Notes under the pieces: model-generated | What the model saw: the letters and a program-made list of their open reading frames with translations, nothing else | Told to the model about the DNA's origin: nothing | Database searches by the model: none | Made by a program: the position numbers and the translations under genes | Shown here: one piece after another, positions 9,162 to 17,817 of the stretch | Layout of the letters: each line of letters begins with the position of its first letter | Numbering within the stretch: the stretch's first letter is position 1 | Assembly: GCF_036250065.1 (NCBI RefSeq) | Contig: NZ_CP109199.1 | Span: 4,526,001 to 4,590,000, forward strand | Reading direction: 5' to 3' | From: Micromonospora sp. NBC_01699 | GTDB lineage: Bacteria; Actinomycetota; Actinomycetes; Mycobacteriales; Micromonosporaceae | Length of the DNA stretch: 64,000 nt

Positions 9162-10037
9162 CTACTTCAGGAAATTCAGTAGCTGTCGGGTGGTTTCCTC
9201 GGGAGCTTCCTCCGGGATGAAGTGCCCAACCGGTACGGGCCCGCCGCGAACGTCGTCGGCCCATCCCCGCCATATCTCCAGCGGATCGTCGTAGAGCTTG
9301 GCGACCGAACCCCGTTCACTCCAGAGAAACAGCACCGGACACGCGATCTTCCGGTTGCCTCGGTCTGCCACGTCCTGCTGGTAGTCCACCGTCGAGGCGG
9401 CGCGGAATTCCTCGCAGATCGCGTGGACGGTGTCGGGATCGCTGAACTGTCTGACGTATTCGGCGCGCACTTCGGCGGGAAATGCGTCCTTCACCTCGGC
9501 CCAGGTGTCGAGCATGAAATTGACGAGGACCTCGGGTGCCGCGCCGATGAATTGCTCGGGCACCGGTTCCGGTGCCGCCAGGAATGACCAGACCCAGTAC
9601 GCGAGGCTGAACCTCCTCTCGGCGCGACCGTACGCGTCGCCGATCGGAACGACGTCCATGACGGCGAGCCGGTTGACGGCGTCCGGTTCGTCGAGGGCGA
9701 GCCGGTAGGCGCAGCGGGCGCCGCGATCGTGTCCGACGACGCCGAACCGCGGGTAGCCCAGGTTCCGCATGACCTCGATCTGGTCGCGGGCGATCGCCCG
9801 CATGCTGTACGGCTCATGGTCGGCGGTGCTCGACGGCTTGCCACTGCCGCCCCACCCTCGCAGGTCGGTGGCGACCACGGTGTACCGCTCGGCGAGTCGC
9901 GCCGCCACCCGGTGCCACATCAGGTGCGTCTCGGGAATGCCGTGCAGGAGAAGGACGGGTGGCCCGCTGCCGCCACGACGTCCGTGTATCGTCGCCGCCG
10001 ACGTGGAGATGTCGAACTCTTCGAATCCGCCGAACAC
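9162..10037 (-). CDS. Alpha/beta hydrolase, fluoroacetate dehalogenase-like
   Basis: A 291-residue alpha/beta hydrolase with LLLHGIPETHLMWH (oxyanion region), DLRGWGGS, and the nucleophile elbow GHDRGAR, where the nucleophile is Asp and not Ser. This places it with haloacid or haloalkane dehalogenases and epoxide hydrolases. The late GHFIPEEAPEE holds the probable catalytic His. The overall pattern is close to fluoroacetate dehalogenase. In that enzyme (from memory) a His-Trp pair helps bind fluoride; here the matching place reads VW, so the His is absent while the Trp stays. Defluorination is therefore uncertain. Divergent from the DUF4331 gene. Confidence 0.8.
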   Translation of the reverse strand: MFGGFEEFDISTSAATIHGRRGGSGPPVLLLHGIPETHLMWHRVAARLAERYTVVATDLRGWGGSGKPSSTADHEPYSMRAIARDQIEVMRNLGYPRFGVVGHDRGARCAYRLALDEPDAVNRLAVMDVVPIGDAYGRAERRFSLAYWVWSFLAAPEPVPEQFIGAAPEVLVNFMLDTWAEVKDAFPAEVRAEYVRQFSDPDTVHAICEEFRAASTVDYQQDVADRGNRKIACPVLFLWSERGSVAKLYDDPLEIWRGWADDVRGGPVPVGHFIPEEAPEETTRQLLNFLK

Positions 10038-10375
10038 GCGCCGAACTCCTTCGCAGTTCCGTGGAATGGTCGCCGGACGATTGCCGCCCCCGGCGCGGCC
10101 TTTTCGTGCTCCGGTCGCGACCGTAGCAGAAGGGCGAGGACGGACCGGAGCATCGGCCGGATCCGCCGTGGTTCCGCGATACTTGTTTCCGGCCTGTGAG
10201 AAGGACCGTCATCCTTCACCCGGTCAGGTACGCGTCCGCGAATCTCCTACGGGCCGCCCCCGGTCTCACTAGCATCCCGTCATGACCGAGCCGAGCAGCC
10301 GTGCCCAGCGACAATGCGGCGCTGCTGAATTTCTTTCGCAGCTGGCGCCCCGCCCTTGACCGCCCGAGGAGCACC
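10038..10375. other. Divergent intergenic region
   Basis: A 338-base gap between the minus-strand hydrolase and the plus-strand DUF4331 gene. No convincing gene is seen. It must hold both promoters, but no clear -35/-10 pair or operator could be assigned by eye. Confidence 0.5.
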
Positions 10376-11362
10376 ATGTCCAACCATTTCAGCGCCGACA
10401 ACCTCAAGTTTCCCGGCGACGACCGTCGCCTCGAACTCACCGACCTGTACGTCTTCGCCTCCACCGAGGACCCCGGCAAAACGGTGCTGATCATCGATGC
10501 GAATCCGACCAGTGCTCCGCCCCCGATACCGGCGCCCACCACCGGTCCGGAGTTCTACCCCGGCGCGATCTACCGGATCAACGTTGACACCGACGGCGAC
10601 GCGTACGCCGACATCGCGTTCACGTTCACCTTCTCCGAGTACGACAACGGCAGCCAGACCGGCACCGTCTGGTACGCCACCGGCCCCGATGCCCGTCAGC
10701 CCGAGCCGGTCGGCCGGGTGCTCGCCGAGTCCGTCCCGGTCAGCTTCGACGGCACGGCCCGACCTGTCCTGATCGACGAACCGGGGCCGATCCGGCTGTT
10801 CACCGGGCTGCGCAGCGACCCGTTCTTCGCCGACGTCGAGGGCGCCCTGCACGGAATGAAATGGACCGGGCACGACGACTTCGCCGGCAACAACGTCGAC
10901 TGCATAGCGCTGGAGGTGCCCAACGACCTGCTCGGCCCCGGCCCGGCGATCGGGGTGTGGGCCTCGATCAGCCGGCGCCGCGACGGCGCGCTGGAGCAGA
11001 TGGACCGCGGCGGTAACCCGACCATCAACCCGTTCATCAATCCCGACGGCGAGAAGAACCTGTACAACACCCGGCAGCCCGCCGACGACGTGGCCAACTA
11101 CCTGGGTCCGTGGTCCCAGTTGCTGGAGCAGGGCGGGTACTCACCGGAGGAGGCCAAGAAGACGGCCCTGGAGTGTCTGCCCGACGTCCTCCGCTACGAC
11201 CGCACCGGGCCCGCCTCCTATCCCAATGGCCGGGCGCTCGTCGATGACGTCTTCAGCTACCGCTTCGCGTGGCTGACCCACGGCAAGGTCCCCCCGACCG
11301 GCCTCCAGCCGCATGACGACCTGCTGCCGGGCTTCCCCTACCTCGGCCCGCCCAACCCCTAG
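10376..11362 (+). CDS. DUF4331 family protein (cytoplasmic form)
   Basis: A 328-residue DUF4331 protein. The ATG is preceded by GAGGAG. The family hallmarks are present: LTDLYVFAS near the N-terminus, YRINVDTDGDAYADIAF, and the C-terminal part LVDDVFSYRFAWL. No signal peptide or membrane anchor is visible, unlike the longer DUF4331 protein at 40595-42232. The biochemical function of the family is unknown. The Asp-rich DTDGDAYAD segment resembles a calcium-binding loop, which is only a suggestion. Confidence 0.82.
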   Translation: MSNHFSADNLKFPGDDRRLELTDLYVFASTEDPGKTVLIIDANPTSAPPPIPAPTTGPEFYPGAIYRINVDTDGDAYADIAFTFTFSEYDNGSQTGTVWYATGPDARQPEPVGRVLAESVPVSFDGTARPVLIDEPGPIRLFTGLRSDPFFADVEGALHGMKWTGHDDFAGNNVDCIALEVPNDLLGPGPAIGVWASISRRRDGALEQMDRGGNPTINPFINPDGEKNLYNTRQPADDVANYLGPWSQLLEQGGYSPEEAKKTALECLPDVLRYDRTGPASYPNGRALVDDVFSYRFAWLTHGKVPPTGLQPHDDLLPGFPYLGPPNP

Positions 11363-11616
11363 TCAGCGAGTTCGAACGAGGCGCCGGAAGCAGGAACACC
11401 GAGCCGCGCCTACCAGCGCAACTCCCCGAGCTCGTCCTGCAAGGACCCGGTCGGGCCGTCCGCACCGAGCGTGGCCAGGCGCACGACAGTCTTGGCGCTT
11501 GGCTACGAGAACGATCGTCAGGAATGTGGTGGGTCTAAGGGCGTGATCGAGCAGTTCGCGGCCCGGACCGGCGGGCCCGTGGGGACGACGAAAGAACCCG
11601 CCTCTATGGTGGACCG
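11363..11616. other. Intergenic region without recognised gene
   Basis: About 250 bases between the DUF4331 and VOC genes. The short open frames here have no recognisable product or good ribosome binding site. No clear terminator was seen. Confidence 0.4.
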
Positions 11617-12051
11617 ATGGCATCGGTCAAGCAGTTCCAGGTCACCTTCGACTGCGCGGAACCCGAGCGCGTCGCTCGTTTCTGGTGCGAGGTGTTGGGG
11701 TACGTCGTACCGCCGCCGCCGGAGGGGTTTGCCAACTGGAACGATTTCGATCGCGCGCTGCCGCCAGAGCGTCAGGGTTCGGCGTTCGCATGCATTGATC
11801 CCTCGGGTGTGGGGCCGCGACTGTTCTTCCAGCGCGTTCCCGAAGGCAAGGTCGCCAAGAATCGACTGCACCTTGACGTACGGGTCGACACCGGGCTCGT
11901 GGGTGAAGAGCGCCTGGCCGCACTTGAGGCCGAATGCGCACGGCTGCTCCCGCTCGGCGCGACACGCGTGCGGCTACTGCGCGCCGACGGCTACAACGAG
12001 TCGTGCCTCGTGATGCAGGACATCGAGGGCAACGAGTTCTGCCTCGACTGA
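11617..12051 (+). CDS. VOC superfamily (glyoxalase-like) protein
   Basis: A 144-residue protein of the vicinal oxygen chelate fold. The N-terminal QVTFDCAEPERVARFWCEVLGY, the central KNRLHLDVRV (metal-ligand His region) and the terminal MQDIEGNEFCLD are typical of actinobacterial glyoxalase-like proteins. These are often annotated as bleomycin-resistance or glyoxalase homologues, but their substrates are mostly unknown. It is close in pattern to the broken gene at 55834-56117, which makes it a good reference for what that pseudogene lost. Confidence 0.85.
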   Translation: MASVKQFQVTFDCAEPERVARFWCEVLGYVVPPPPEGFANWNDFDRALPPERQGSAFACIDPSGVGPRLFFQRVPEGKVAKNRLHLDVRVDTGLVGEERLAALEAECARLLPLGATRVRLLRADGYNESCLVMQDIEGNEFCLD

Positions 12052-12155
12052 GCGGATGCATGAGATCGATGTCGGACGGTTTGTCCGTCTCGTTACCCCT
12101 CGGAGCTGACGGAGTTGCCGCTGCCCGAGTGGCTCGGCCGACCGGAGAAGAACCC

Positions 12156-12180
12156 CCGGCGGGCGGGATTGCTCCGCCGG
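12156..12180. terminator. Weak convergent hairpin
   Basis: CCGGCGG (12156-12162) can pair with CCGCCGG (12174-12180) between two converging genes. The seven-base stem has no U-tract, so this is a weak candidate. Confidence 0.3.
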
Positions 12181-12197
12181 TAACGCGTGCACGGCCG

Positions 12198-12488
12198 TCA
12201 GCACAACTTGGCCTCGCACTCATCGCACCGCAGCCATTGCGGGAGCTCGCCCCAGGGTGGCTGTCGGGGCACACGAATCAAAAGCTCCGATGGATAGCCG
12301 CACAGAGCATCGTCGTCGTCACACGCCTGTAGGTGACAGGTAGCTGTCGGCTCCTCCGGTTCGGCTTCGTAGCGCAGCCGTGTCTGCACCTCCCCGAAGA
12401 ACATCATTGGGGCATGCCACCATCGAGTGCGGGGCCAGCCCAGGCGCTCGGTGGCGACGAGGTACGGCATGCTCTGGGAAGCGGTCAT
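12198..12488 (-). CDS. Small hypothetical protein
   Basis: A 96-residue protein with no family I recognise. It is rich in acidic residues and Trp, and has five Cys: CHLQAC, CGYP and CDECEAKLC at the very end. The last group could bind a metal. The ATG is preceded by GGAG only two bases away. It runs in the same direction as the VOC gene upstream at 12510-12890, 21 bases after that gene's stop, so the two may form a small operon. It could still be a spurious frame. Confidence 0.5.
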   Translation of the reverse strand: MTASQSMPYLVATERLGWPRTRWWHAPMMFFGEVQTRLRYEAEPEEPTATCHLQACDDDDALCGYPSELLIRVPRQPPWGELPQWLRCDECEAKLC

Positions 12489-12509
12489 GGCTCCATCTGC
12501 CCTGATCGA

Positions 12510-12890
12510 CTACACCTCTGTTACTCGACGTCCCAGTAGGCAGAACTCGTTACCTTCCGGGTCAGCGAGCACGTGCCATGGCTCGGCGCCGGTCTGCCCG
12601 ATGTCGATTCGGCGGGCACCGGCCGCGAGCAACCGCTCCAGCTCATCGTCCTGATCCCGGTCGGTGGCATTCACGTCGATGTGCAGACGCAACCTGCCGG
12701 CCTTGGGCTCGTCAGTCTGGTTGAGGACGATCGTGGGCTGCGGGCCACCGAAACCGACGCCGGGCGGCCCGATCTCGATGTCCGCTCCGACGCGTTCCAG
12801 CTCGACATAGCCGAGTACCTCGCACCAGGACCGGGCCAGCAGTTCGGGATCGTGTGCGTCCAGGACCAGTTCGGTTATGCGACATGCCAC
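12510..12890 (-). CDS. VOC superfamily (glyoxalase-like) protein
   Basis: A 126-residue VOC protein from the GTG at 12890. It begins CRITELVLDAHDPELLARSW, has LRLHIDVNATD in the middle and ends with DPEGNEFCLLGRR. A longer reading from 13022 adds 44 residues of atypical sequence and runs into the gap before the divergent small gene, so the internal GTG is preferred. The ribosome binding site GGAGAGG sits about 13 bases upstream, rather far. The substrate is unknown. Confidence 0.75.
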   Translation of the reverse strand: MACRITELVLDAHDPELLARSWCEVLGYVELERVGADIEIGPPGVGFGGPQPTIVLNQTDEPKAGRLRLHIDVNATDRDQDDELERLLAAGARRIDIGQTGAEPWHVLADPEGNEFCLLGRRVTEV

Positions 12891-13062
12891 TTGATCACCA
12901 TAACCTCTCCCGCCGCCGGCCAGGAGGGGTCTAGGTATGCCTAGGCGGCCCGCGTACTCCACTAAACCCGACTGACCAGCGAAGATAGGTAGGCGCTTCC
13001 GATGTGGCAGCGACCTGGTCAACCGAGGATTGATCCATCAGCGGTTGACAAGGAGGCAAGCC

Positions 13063-13257
13063 ATGTTCATGCACCCGGACACGTTGCTGGTTCTGGCGAA
13101 CGATCGTCGGCGCGAGTTGATCTCCGAGGCCGACCGGGGGCGGCTACTCACCCGCGCCCGTCGGGCCCGCCGGGCCCGCAAAGCACCGGCCGTCCGGGGA
13201 CGGCCCACCGGTACCCTGACGTCGTGCGAACCATCCGCGGCGGTGCCAGCCCGGTGA
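13063..13257 (+). CDS. Small basic protein translationally coupled to the LAL regulator
   Basis: A 64-residue protein beginning MFMHPDTLLVLANDRRREL. GGAGG lies six bases before the ATG. The second half is very Arg-rich (RARRARRARK). Similar short proteins with a helix ending in DRRREL are common in actinobacteria but have no assigned function that I know of. Its stop TGA (13255-13257) overlaps the ATG of the downstream LAL regulator (TGATG), so the pair is probably translationally coupled. Confidence 0.6.
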   Translation: MFMHPDTLLVLANDRRRELISEADRGRLLTRARRARRARKAPAVRGRPTGTLTSCEPSAAVPAR

Positions 13258-15962
13258 TGATCGGGCGGGAAAGCGAGCTGCGCCGGTTGGCGCAGCTCGC
13301 TTCGGCGCGTGAGCCGGCGGTCGCGATCATCGCGGGCGAGCCGGGCATCGGAAAGACCCGGCTGGTGCACGAGTTGTTGACAACCGTGCCGGCGGAGACC
13401 GTGGTGCTGGTCGGCCAGGCGGAACCCGGCTCGCTGTCCCGGCCGTACGAGGTGCTCCTGGACGCCATCGTCGGCCGTCCGGAGGTCGACGAGGAGCAGC
13501 TCGCGGCCCTGGCGGACCCTCGGCGCAGCCCGGTCGAGCGCCTGCACACCGGAATCGCGATCCTGGCCGACCTGATCGGCGACTACCCCGCGGTCGTCGT
13601 CTTCGAGGACCTGCACTGGGCCGACTCGGAGAGCGCGGCGCTGTTCGAGCGGATCGCCGACCAGCGCGGTCCGCGGCTGCTCATCGGGACGTACCGGCCG
13701 GACGAGGTGACCCGCCGTCAACCGGTGGCCGGCCTGCTGGCCCGGATGGAACGCCGGCACACCGTCACCCACGTACGCCTGGATCGCCTCACCCCGTCGC
13801 AGACCGCGGCGATGCTCGCGGCGGCCACCGGCGGTCCGGCGCCGCTGCGCGCCGCGACGGCGCTGCACCACCGCACCGGCGGCAATCCGTTCTTCCTGGA
13901 GGAGCTGCTGCGCGCGCTGCCCGGCTACGACGTGGAGGCGCTGGTCGAGCAACCGCTTCCGTGGAGCCTCGCCGACGTGCTCCGCCGCCAGGTCGACGAC
14001 CTCGACCCGGTCAGCCACCGCATCGTCGAGGCGGCCACCGTGCTCGGCCACCGCATCCCGTTCGACCTGCTCGCCGAGGTGACCGACGCGGGCGAGGACG
14101 AACTCATCGCCGTGCTGCGCGACCTGGTCACCCGGGGCGTCCTGGTCGAGTCCGGCGACGACGAGTTCGCGTTCCGGCACGCGCTGGTACGCGAGGCGAT
14201 CGCCGACCAGATGCTCGGCCGGCAGCGCCGGCGGCTGCACGAGGCGGCGCTCGACGTACTCCTGAACGGTGGTGCCTCCGACCCGGCCATGGTGGCGCAC
14301 CACGCCCGCGGCGCCGGCCGGTACGACGACATGATCGCCGCCGCCCGCCGAGGCACCGCGCTCTATCTCTCCATCGGCTCCGCCTACCAGGCCCTGCAAC
14401 TGGCGGAGATGGGCCTCGACGAGGTGCCCGACGATACCGACCTGCTCGCCTCCGCCGCCCGAGCGGCATGGCTGGCCGGGCTGCTGGACGACGCCCTGCG
14501 GTACGGCCGGCGCTGGCGTGACCTCGCCGGCACCACGACCGACCGGGCCGAGTCGCTGTACCTCCTGGTCCGCATCGCCTGGGAGTCCCGCGAGACCGAC
14601 GAGATGCGCGCCCTCACGCACGACATCGGGACCCTGATCGCGCAGCTCCCACCCGGTGCCGACCAGGCGCGGGCGATGACCGCGATCGCGCAGTCGGCGT
14701 ACCTGCGCGACGATCTCGACGCCGCGCTGCTCTGGTCCGACCGCGCGCTGGCGCTGGCCGACGAGTTCGACCTGCCGGACGTACGCCTGGCCGCGCTGAT
14801 CGAGAAGGGCTCGACGCTCACCGAGCGCCCGCAGACCGCCGCCGACGGCCGGAAGATCCTGTCCACCCTCGTCGACGAGGCCGAAGAGGCGGGCGAGTGG
14901 GTGCTGGCCGCCCGCGCCCTCAACGCCCTGGTCCACGGTGAGCCACCCACCTCGCCGGCCGAGCACGCCGAGACCCTGGAACGGATGCGGGTCGACGCCG
15001 AGCGAGCCGGTTTCGAGTCACTCGCGGTGGCGACGTACTTCCAGGGCCGGGCCCGGCTCGCGTTGCGGGCCGGCGACCTGCGCACCGCGATCGCGGCGCT
15101 GGAGGAGGGGCGCGAACAGGACCGCGGCTACCGGCGCCGGGGCCGCTGGGCCGACTACCACGGGGTCTTCCTCGCCGGGCTCTACCTGGAGGCGGGCGAG
15201 CTGGACCAGGTCGAGCGGCTCGTCAGCGACCTGGCGGCGCTGCCCAACAACCCGGCGACCACGATTCCCGGCCTCGCGTTCCACCTCGCCTGCCGCCGCG
15301 GTGACCTCCCGCGCGCCGAAGCGAGCCTGGAGGAACTCGTCGCGGCCCTGACCGGGCAGGCGTGGCGCAGCGGTGAACAGGCCCACGACCTGATCTCCGC
15401 CGCGCTGGACATCGGCCTGCCGGCGCACCGGCTCGACCAGCTGGCCACCGCACTACTCGACGCCAACGTGTGGGACGCGTACCGGACACTCGTCGACGCC
15501 CAGCTCGCCCAGGCGCGCGGCCAGCACGTCGAGGCACTGGCCGGCTACCTGTCCATCGCCGAGGCCCACATTCTGGGGCCGGCGACCCGCGGCACCGTAC
15601 GCGTCGACGCCGCCCGCTGCCTGCTCGCCGACGACCGGCGCGAGGAGGCCACCGCGCAGGTGGAGGCGGCCGCACCGCTGCTGGCGCAATGGCGTGGCTG
15701 GCGGGTGGCGCAGCTCGCCCAGGTTCGCGCCCGGCTGGGCATGGCGCCGGTCGACGCGGCGCCCGCGGTCACCGGCCCGGCCGCCCTGACCCCCCGCGAG
15801 CGGGAGGTGGCCGTGCTGATCAGCGACGGGCTGACCAACACGGAGCTGGCCCGGCGCCTCTACATCTCACCGAAGACCGCCGCCGTGCACGTCTCGAACA
15901 TCCTGCGGAAGCTGGGTGTCTCGTCCCGGACCGAGGTGGGCGACCTCGTCGGCCGGCACTGA
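13257..15962 (+). CDS. LAL-family LuxR-type transcriptional regulator (second)
   Basis: A 901-residue regulator from the ATG at 13257. It begins with the AAA motif IGRESELRRL, has Walker A AGEPGIGKTR near residue 30, and a Walker B-like VVVFEDLHWADSES. A long alpha-helical middle follows. The C-terminus is a LuxR HTH: LTPREREVAVLISDG and PKTAAVHVSNILRKLGV. A longer frame from 13002 exists, but its extra 85 residues overlap the small upstream gene out of frame and look non-coding. The start overlaps the upstream stop by one base. The target genes are not evident. It is only distantly related to the first LAL protein at 4114-6774. Confidence 0.88.
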   Translation: MIGRESELRRLAQLASAREPAVAIIAGEPGIGKTRLVHELLTTVPAETVVLVGQAEPGSLSRPYEVLLDAIVGRPEVDEEQLAALADPRRSPVERLHTGIAILADLIGDYPAVVVFEDLHWADSESAALFERIADQRGPRLLIGTYRPDEVTRRQPVAGLLARMERRHTVTHVRLDRLTPSQTAAMLAAATGGPAPLRAATALHHRTGGNPFFLEELLRALPGYDVEALVEQPLPWSLADVLRRQVDDLDPVSHRIVEAATVLGHRIPFDLLAEVTDAGEDELIAVLRDLVTRGVLVESGDDEFAFRHALVREAIADQMLGRQRRRLHEAALDVLLNGGASDPAMVAHHARGAGRYDDMIAAARRGTALYLSIGSAYQALQLAEMGLDEVPDDTDLLASAARAAWLAGLLDDALRYGRRWRDLAGTTTDRAESLYLLVRIAWESRETDEMRALTHDIGTLIAQLPPGADQARAMTAIAQSAYLRDDLDAALLWSDRALALADEFDLPDVRLAALIEKGSTLTERPQTAADGRKILSTLVDEAEEAGEWVLAARALNALVHGEPPTSPAEHAETLERMRVDAERAGFESLAVATYFQGRARLALRAGDLRTAIAALEEGREQDRGYRRRGRWADYHGVFLAGLYLEAGELDQVERLVSDLAALPNNPATTIPGLAFHLACRRGDLPRAEASLEELVAALTGQAWRSGEQAHDLISAALDIGLPAHRLDQLATALLDANVWDAYRTLVDAQLAQARGQHVEALAGYLSIAEAHILGPATRGTVRVDAARCLLADDRREEATAQVEAAAPLLAQWRGWRVAQLAQVRARLGMAPVDAAPAVTGPAALTPREREVAVLISDGLTNTELARRLYISPKTAAVHVSNILRKLGVSSRTEVGDLVGRH

Positions 15963-16133
15963 CCGGGAGCTGCTGCGGGTGCTCGGCATCGAGAAGTGTC
16001 CCGCGAGGGCGACGAGCACAGCCGTACGGTGAAGTGACCGCGCACGGGCATCGGCGCGGCATTCGGCGGCGCGGCATTTCCGTGGTCCTCGGCCCGCCCG
16101 TCCGACCCGGCGGGGAAGAGGCATCATAGGGCC

Positions 16134-16427
16134 ATGACCGCCTATTGGATCAACACGTTCACGGCCATCCACGACGAGGCCAGGCTTGCCCGCTACGTCG
16201 AGTTGGCCGGCCCGGCGATCCGGGCGGCAGGCGGAGTGTTCCTCGCCCGTGGCAACCCGGTGCACGTGTTGGAGGGGTCCGCTGGTCTCCGCACAACCGT
16301 CATCCGCTTCGACAGCGCCGACGCCGCGGTCGCGGCATACCGCAGCGCCGCCTACCAGGAGGCGCTCACGGAGCTCGGCGACGGCGCCGAACGCGACATT
16401 CGCATTCTGGACGCGGTGGAGGACTGA
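16134..16427 (+). CDS. DUF1330 family protein
   Basis: A 97-residue protein with the DUF1330 pattern: AYWINTF at the start, ARYVELAGPAIRAAGG, and IRFDSADAAVAAYRSAAYQ. The fold is a dimeric alpha-beta (ferredoxin-like) barrel. No enzymatic role is established for the family. It stands alone on the plus strand, 171 bases after the LAL regulator. Confidence 0.85.
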   Translation: MTAYWINTFTAIHDEARLARYVELAGPAIRAAGGVFLARGNPVHVLEGSAGLRTTVIRFDSADAAVAAYRSAAYQEALTELGDGAERDIRILDAVED

Positions 16428-16535
16428 CGCCGGCTGAATGCGGAGACCTCCGTACGGGGTCATGCCCGTTGCCGAAACACGGGTCGGCGTCACGGGGGCC
16501 GTCGTCGTACGCCACGATCCACTAGGCTCGCTGCC

Positions 16536-16976
16536 GTGGATAGATGGCTCGCCCTGCTCGACGAACTGCTCGCCAGGCCGTTCCCTGCCGGCGCCGATCG
16601 GGCGGAGCAGCCCGCTCCCCACCACATCGACCTGCGGGTGAGCCAGGATTTCTACGACGACGAGACCCGAGACGAGACCATCGGGCCGCTCTACGCCGAG
16701 TTCCAGGCGGAACGCGATCGGCTCGCCCACGCGATCAGCCTCCGGTACGGGCCAGCGCAGCAGAAGGACCTCCAGCCGTACTTCGACTCGGAGCCGCCGC
16801 CCAGTGAACCGGGCAGCGCCCTGTTCAGCTACCTCTCCGAGTGGTTTTTCGAGGTGGACCTGTGGAAGCTCGGCGATCGCGGGATCGTCGTCGAGGTCGG
16901 CCATCAGGACAAGGAGCTACCACTACAGCTCATGCTCGTGGTCGGCGATCTGAGCAGCGGCCCGGTCACGTCGTGA
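16536..16976 (+). CDS. Hypothetical protein
   Basis: A 146-residue, acidic, Trp-containing protein starting at a GTG (MDRWLALLDELL). No signal peptide, membrane segment or family motif was recognised. The C-terminal half (SEWFFEVDLWKL, IVVEVGHQDKELPLQLML) looks like a real folded domain and codon use is normal, so it is probably a gene. It converges with the TPR fragment at 17008. Confidence 0.6.
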   Translation: MDRWLALLDELLARPFPAGADRAEQPAPHHIDLRVSQDFYDDETRDETIGPLYAEFQAERDRLAHAISLRYGPAQQKDLQPYFDSEPPPSEPGSALFSYLSEWFFEVDLWKLGDRGIVVEVGHQDKELPLQLMLVVGDLSSGPVTS

Positions 16977-17007
16977 CCACCGCCGAACCGTCCGAACCAA
17001 CGACGTC

Positions 17008-17352
17008 CTACCGTGGGTTGTCGGCGGGGTCGAGCAGCAGCCGTGCGTAGTTGCCCATCGAGCGCTGGTAGCGGGGAAGGTGCGGAGCCAACGCGGCCAG
17101 CGCAACCGACACCGCTTCCCGCTCACGGCCGCTGTCGACCAGGCACAGCGCCAGGGTCGCGCTGATCGCGTCGGCGAGGGCCCGTGTCTGTTCGTCCAAC
17201 GTCGCCGGGGCGATGTCACGCTCGGCTTCCAGCACTGTTACGGCGGTTTCGACCTGCCCGATGTTCCGCAGCGAGCTGGACATCTGGATCACTGCCCGGC
17301 GCCGCCGGTAGCCGGCCAGCCCGTGGTCGAGCGCCCACCGGTAGAGCGGCAC
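17008..17352 (-). CDS. TPR-like protein, probably 5'-truncated
   Basis: A 114-residue C-terminal part of a tetratricopeptide-like protein (RRRAVIQMSSSLRNIGQ, AVTVLEAERD, SATLALCLVDSGREREAV). Coding sequence of the same family continues upstream of the first ATG in frame, to about 17430 (DPIAAFERACAWDSTGHS), but no start codon or ribosome binding site is found there and the sequence then becomes AT-rich. The gene has probably lost its 5' end. Its broken end faces the RiPP cluster, so it may mark the edge of an inserted block. Confidence 0.5.
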   Translation of the reverse strand: MPLYRWALDHGLAGYRRRRAVIQMSSSLRNIGQVETAVTVLEAERDIAPATLDEQTRALADAISATLALCLVDSGREREAVSVALAALAPHLPRYQRSMGNYARLLLDPADNPR

Positions 17353-17439
17353 GGCGCGGTCGGAGTGTCCGGTCGAGTCCCATGCGCAGGCCCGCTCGAA
17401 CGCGGCGATCGGGTCACCGTCGGACAGCCGATTTGACGG

Positions 17440-17712
17440 GACTGAGCTTAACGATCGTATAAGTGCGGCTTGCGGGATTTGCCAGCGATGTACATCCTCG
17501 ACTGATCGCGGTACGGGCCGGGCCAGCCGCCGGGAACCCGTACGGATTTTCGGCTACCTATATTTGCCCCGAACTATTGATCGCCAGATCCAGGTTTCGG
17601 TAATGTGACCCCGGCTCCGGGCCTCGCAGCTGGCAACCGGGCGCAGTCGGGTCTCCCGGATCGCCAGACGACTGGTGTTCCATAGGTGTCACGTCGTCGC
17701 AGGGGGTATGCC
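17440..17712. promoter_or_regulatory. Leader and promoter region of the RiPP operon
   Basis: An unusually AT-rich stretch for this window (for example TACCTATATTTG near 17558), with no gene. It is the only space upstream of the SARP-led operon, so the operon promoter should lie here. The 10-mer GATCGCCAGA occurs at 17579-17588 and 17659-17668. No clean -35/-10 pair was identified. Confidence 0.45.
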
Positions 17713-17817
17713 ATGACGCACCGGAACTCAGCGTCCGACACCCGTGCACCGCGCCATACCGCCCGGGTCATACCATCGAATCCGCCGGCCGCTCGGTCGA
17801 CGCCCGGTACGGCATGA
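17713..17817 (+). CDS. 34-codon upstream reading frame coupled to the SARP gene
   Basis: An ATG at 17713 with AGGGGG seven bases upstream opens a 34-residue frame beginning MTHRNSASDT. It is rich in Arg, Pro and Ala. Its TGA (17815-17817) overlaps the SARP ATG at 17814 as ATGA. The SARP start has no clear ribosome binding site of its own, so its translation may depend on this upstream frame. The peptide resembles no known family and may matter only for coupling. Confidence 0.4.
   Translation: MTHRNSASDTRAPRHTARVIPSNPPAARSTPGTA

Noticed and set aside
12931-12944. CTAGGTATGCCTAG short inverted repeat between VOC gene and small gene
   Set aside because: Five-base arms only. Too short to separate from chance, although it lies in a divergent gap.
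17579-17668. GATCGCCAGA direct repeat as a SARP binding site
   Set aside because: The copies are 80 bases apart, whereas SARP sites are heptamers about 11 or 22 bases apart. Not enough to call an operator.
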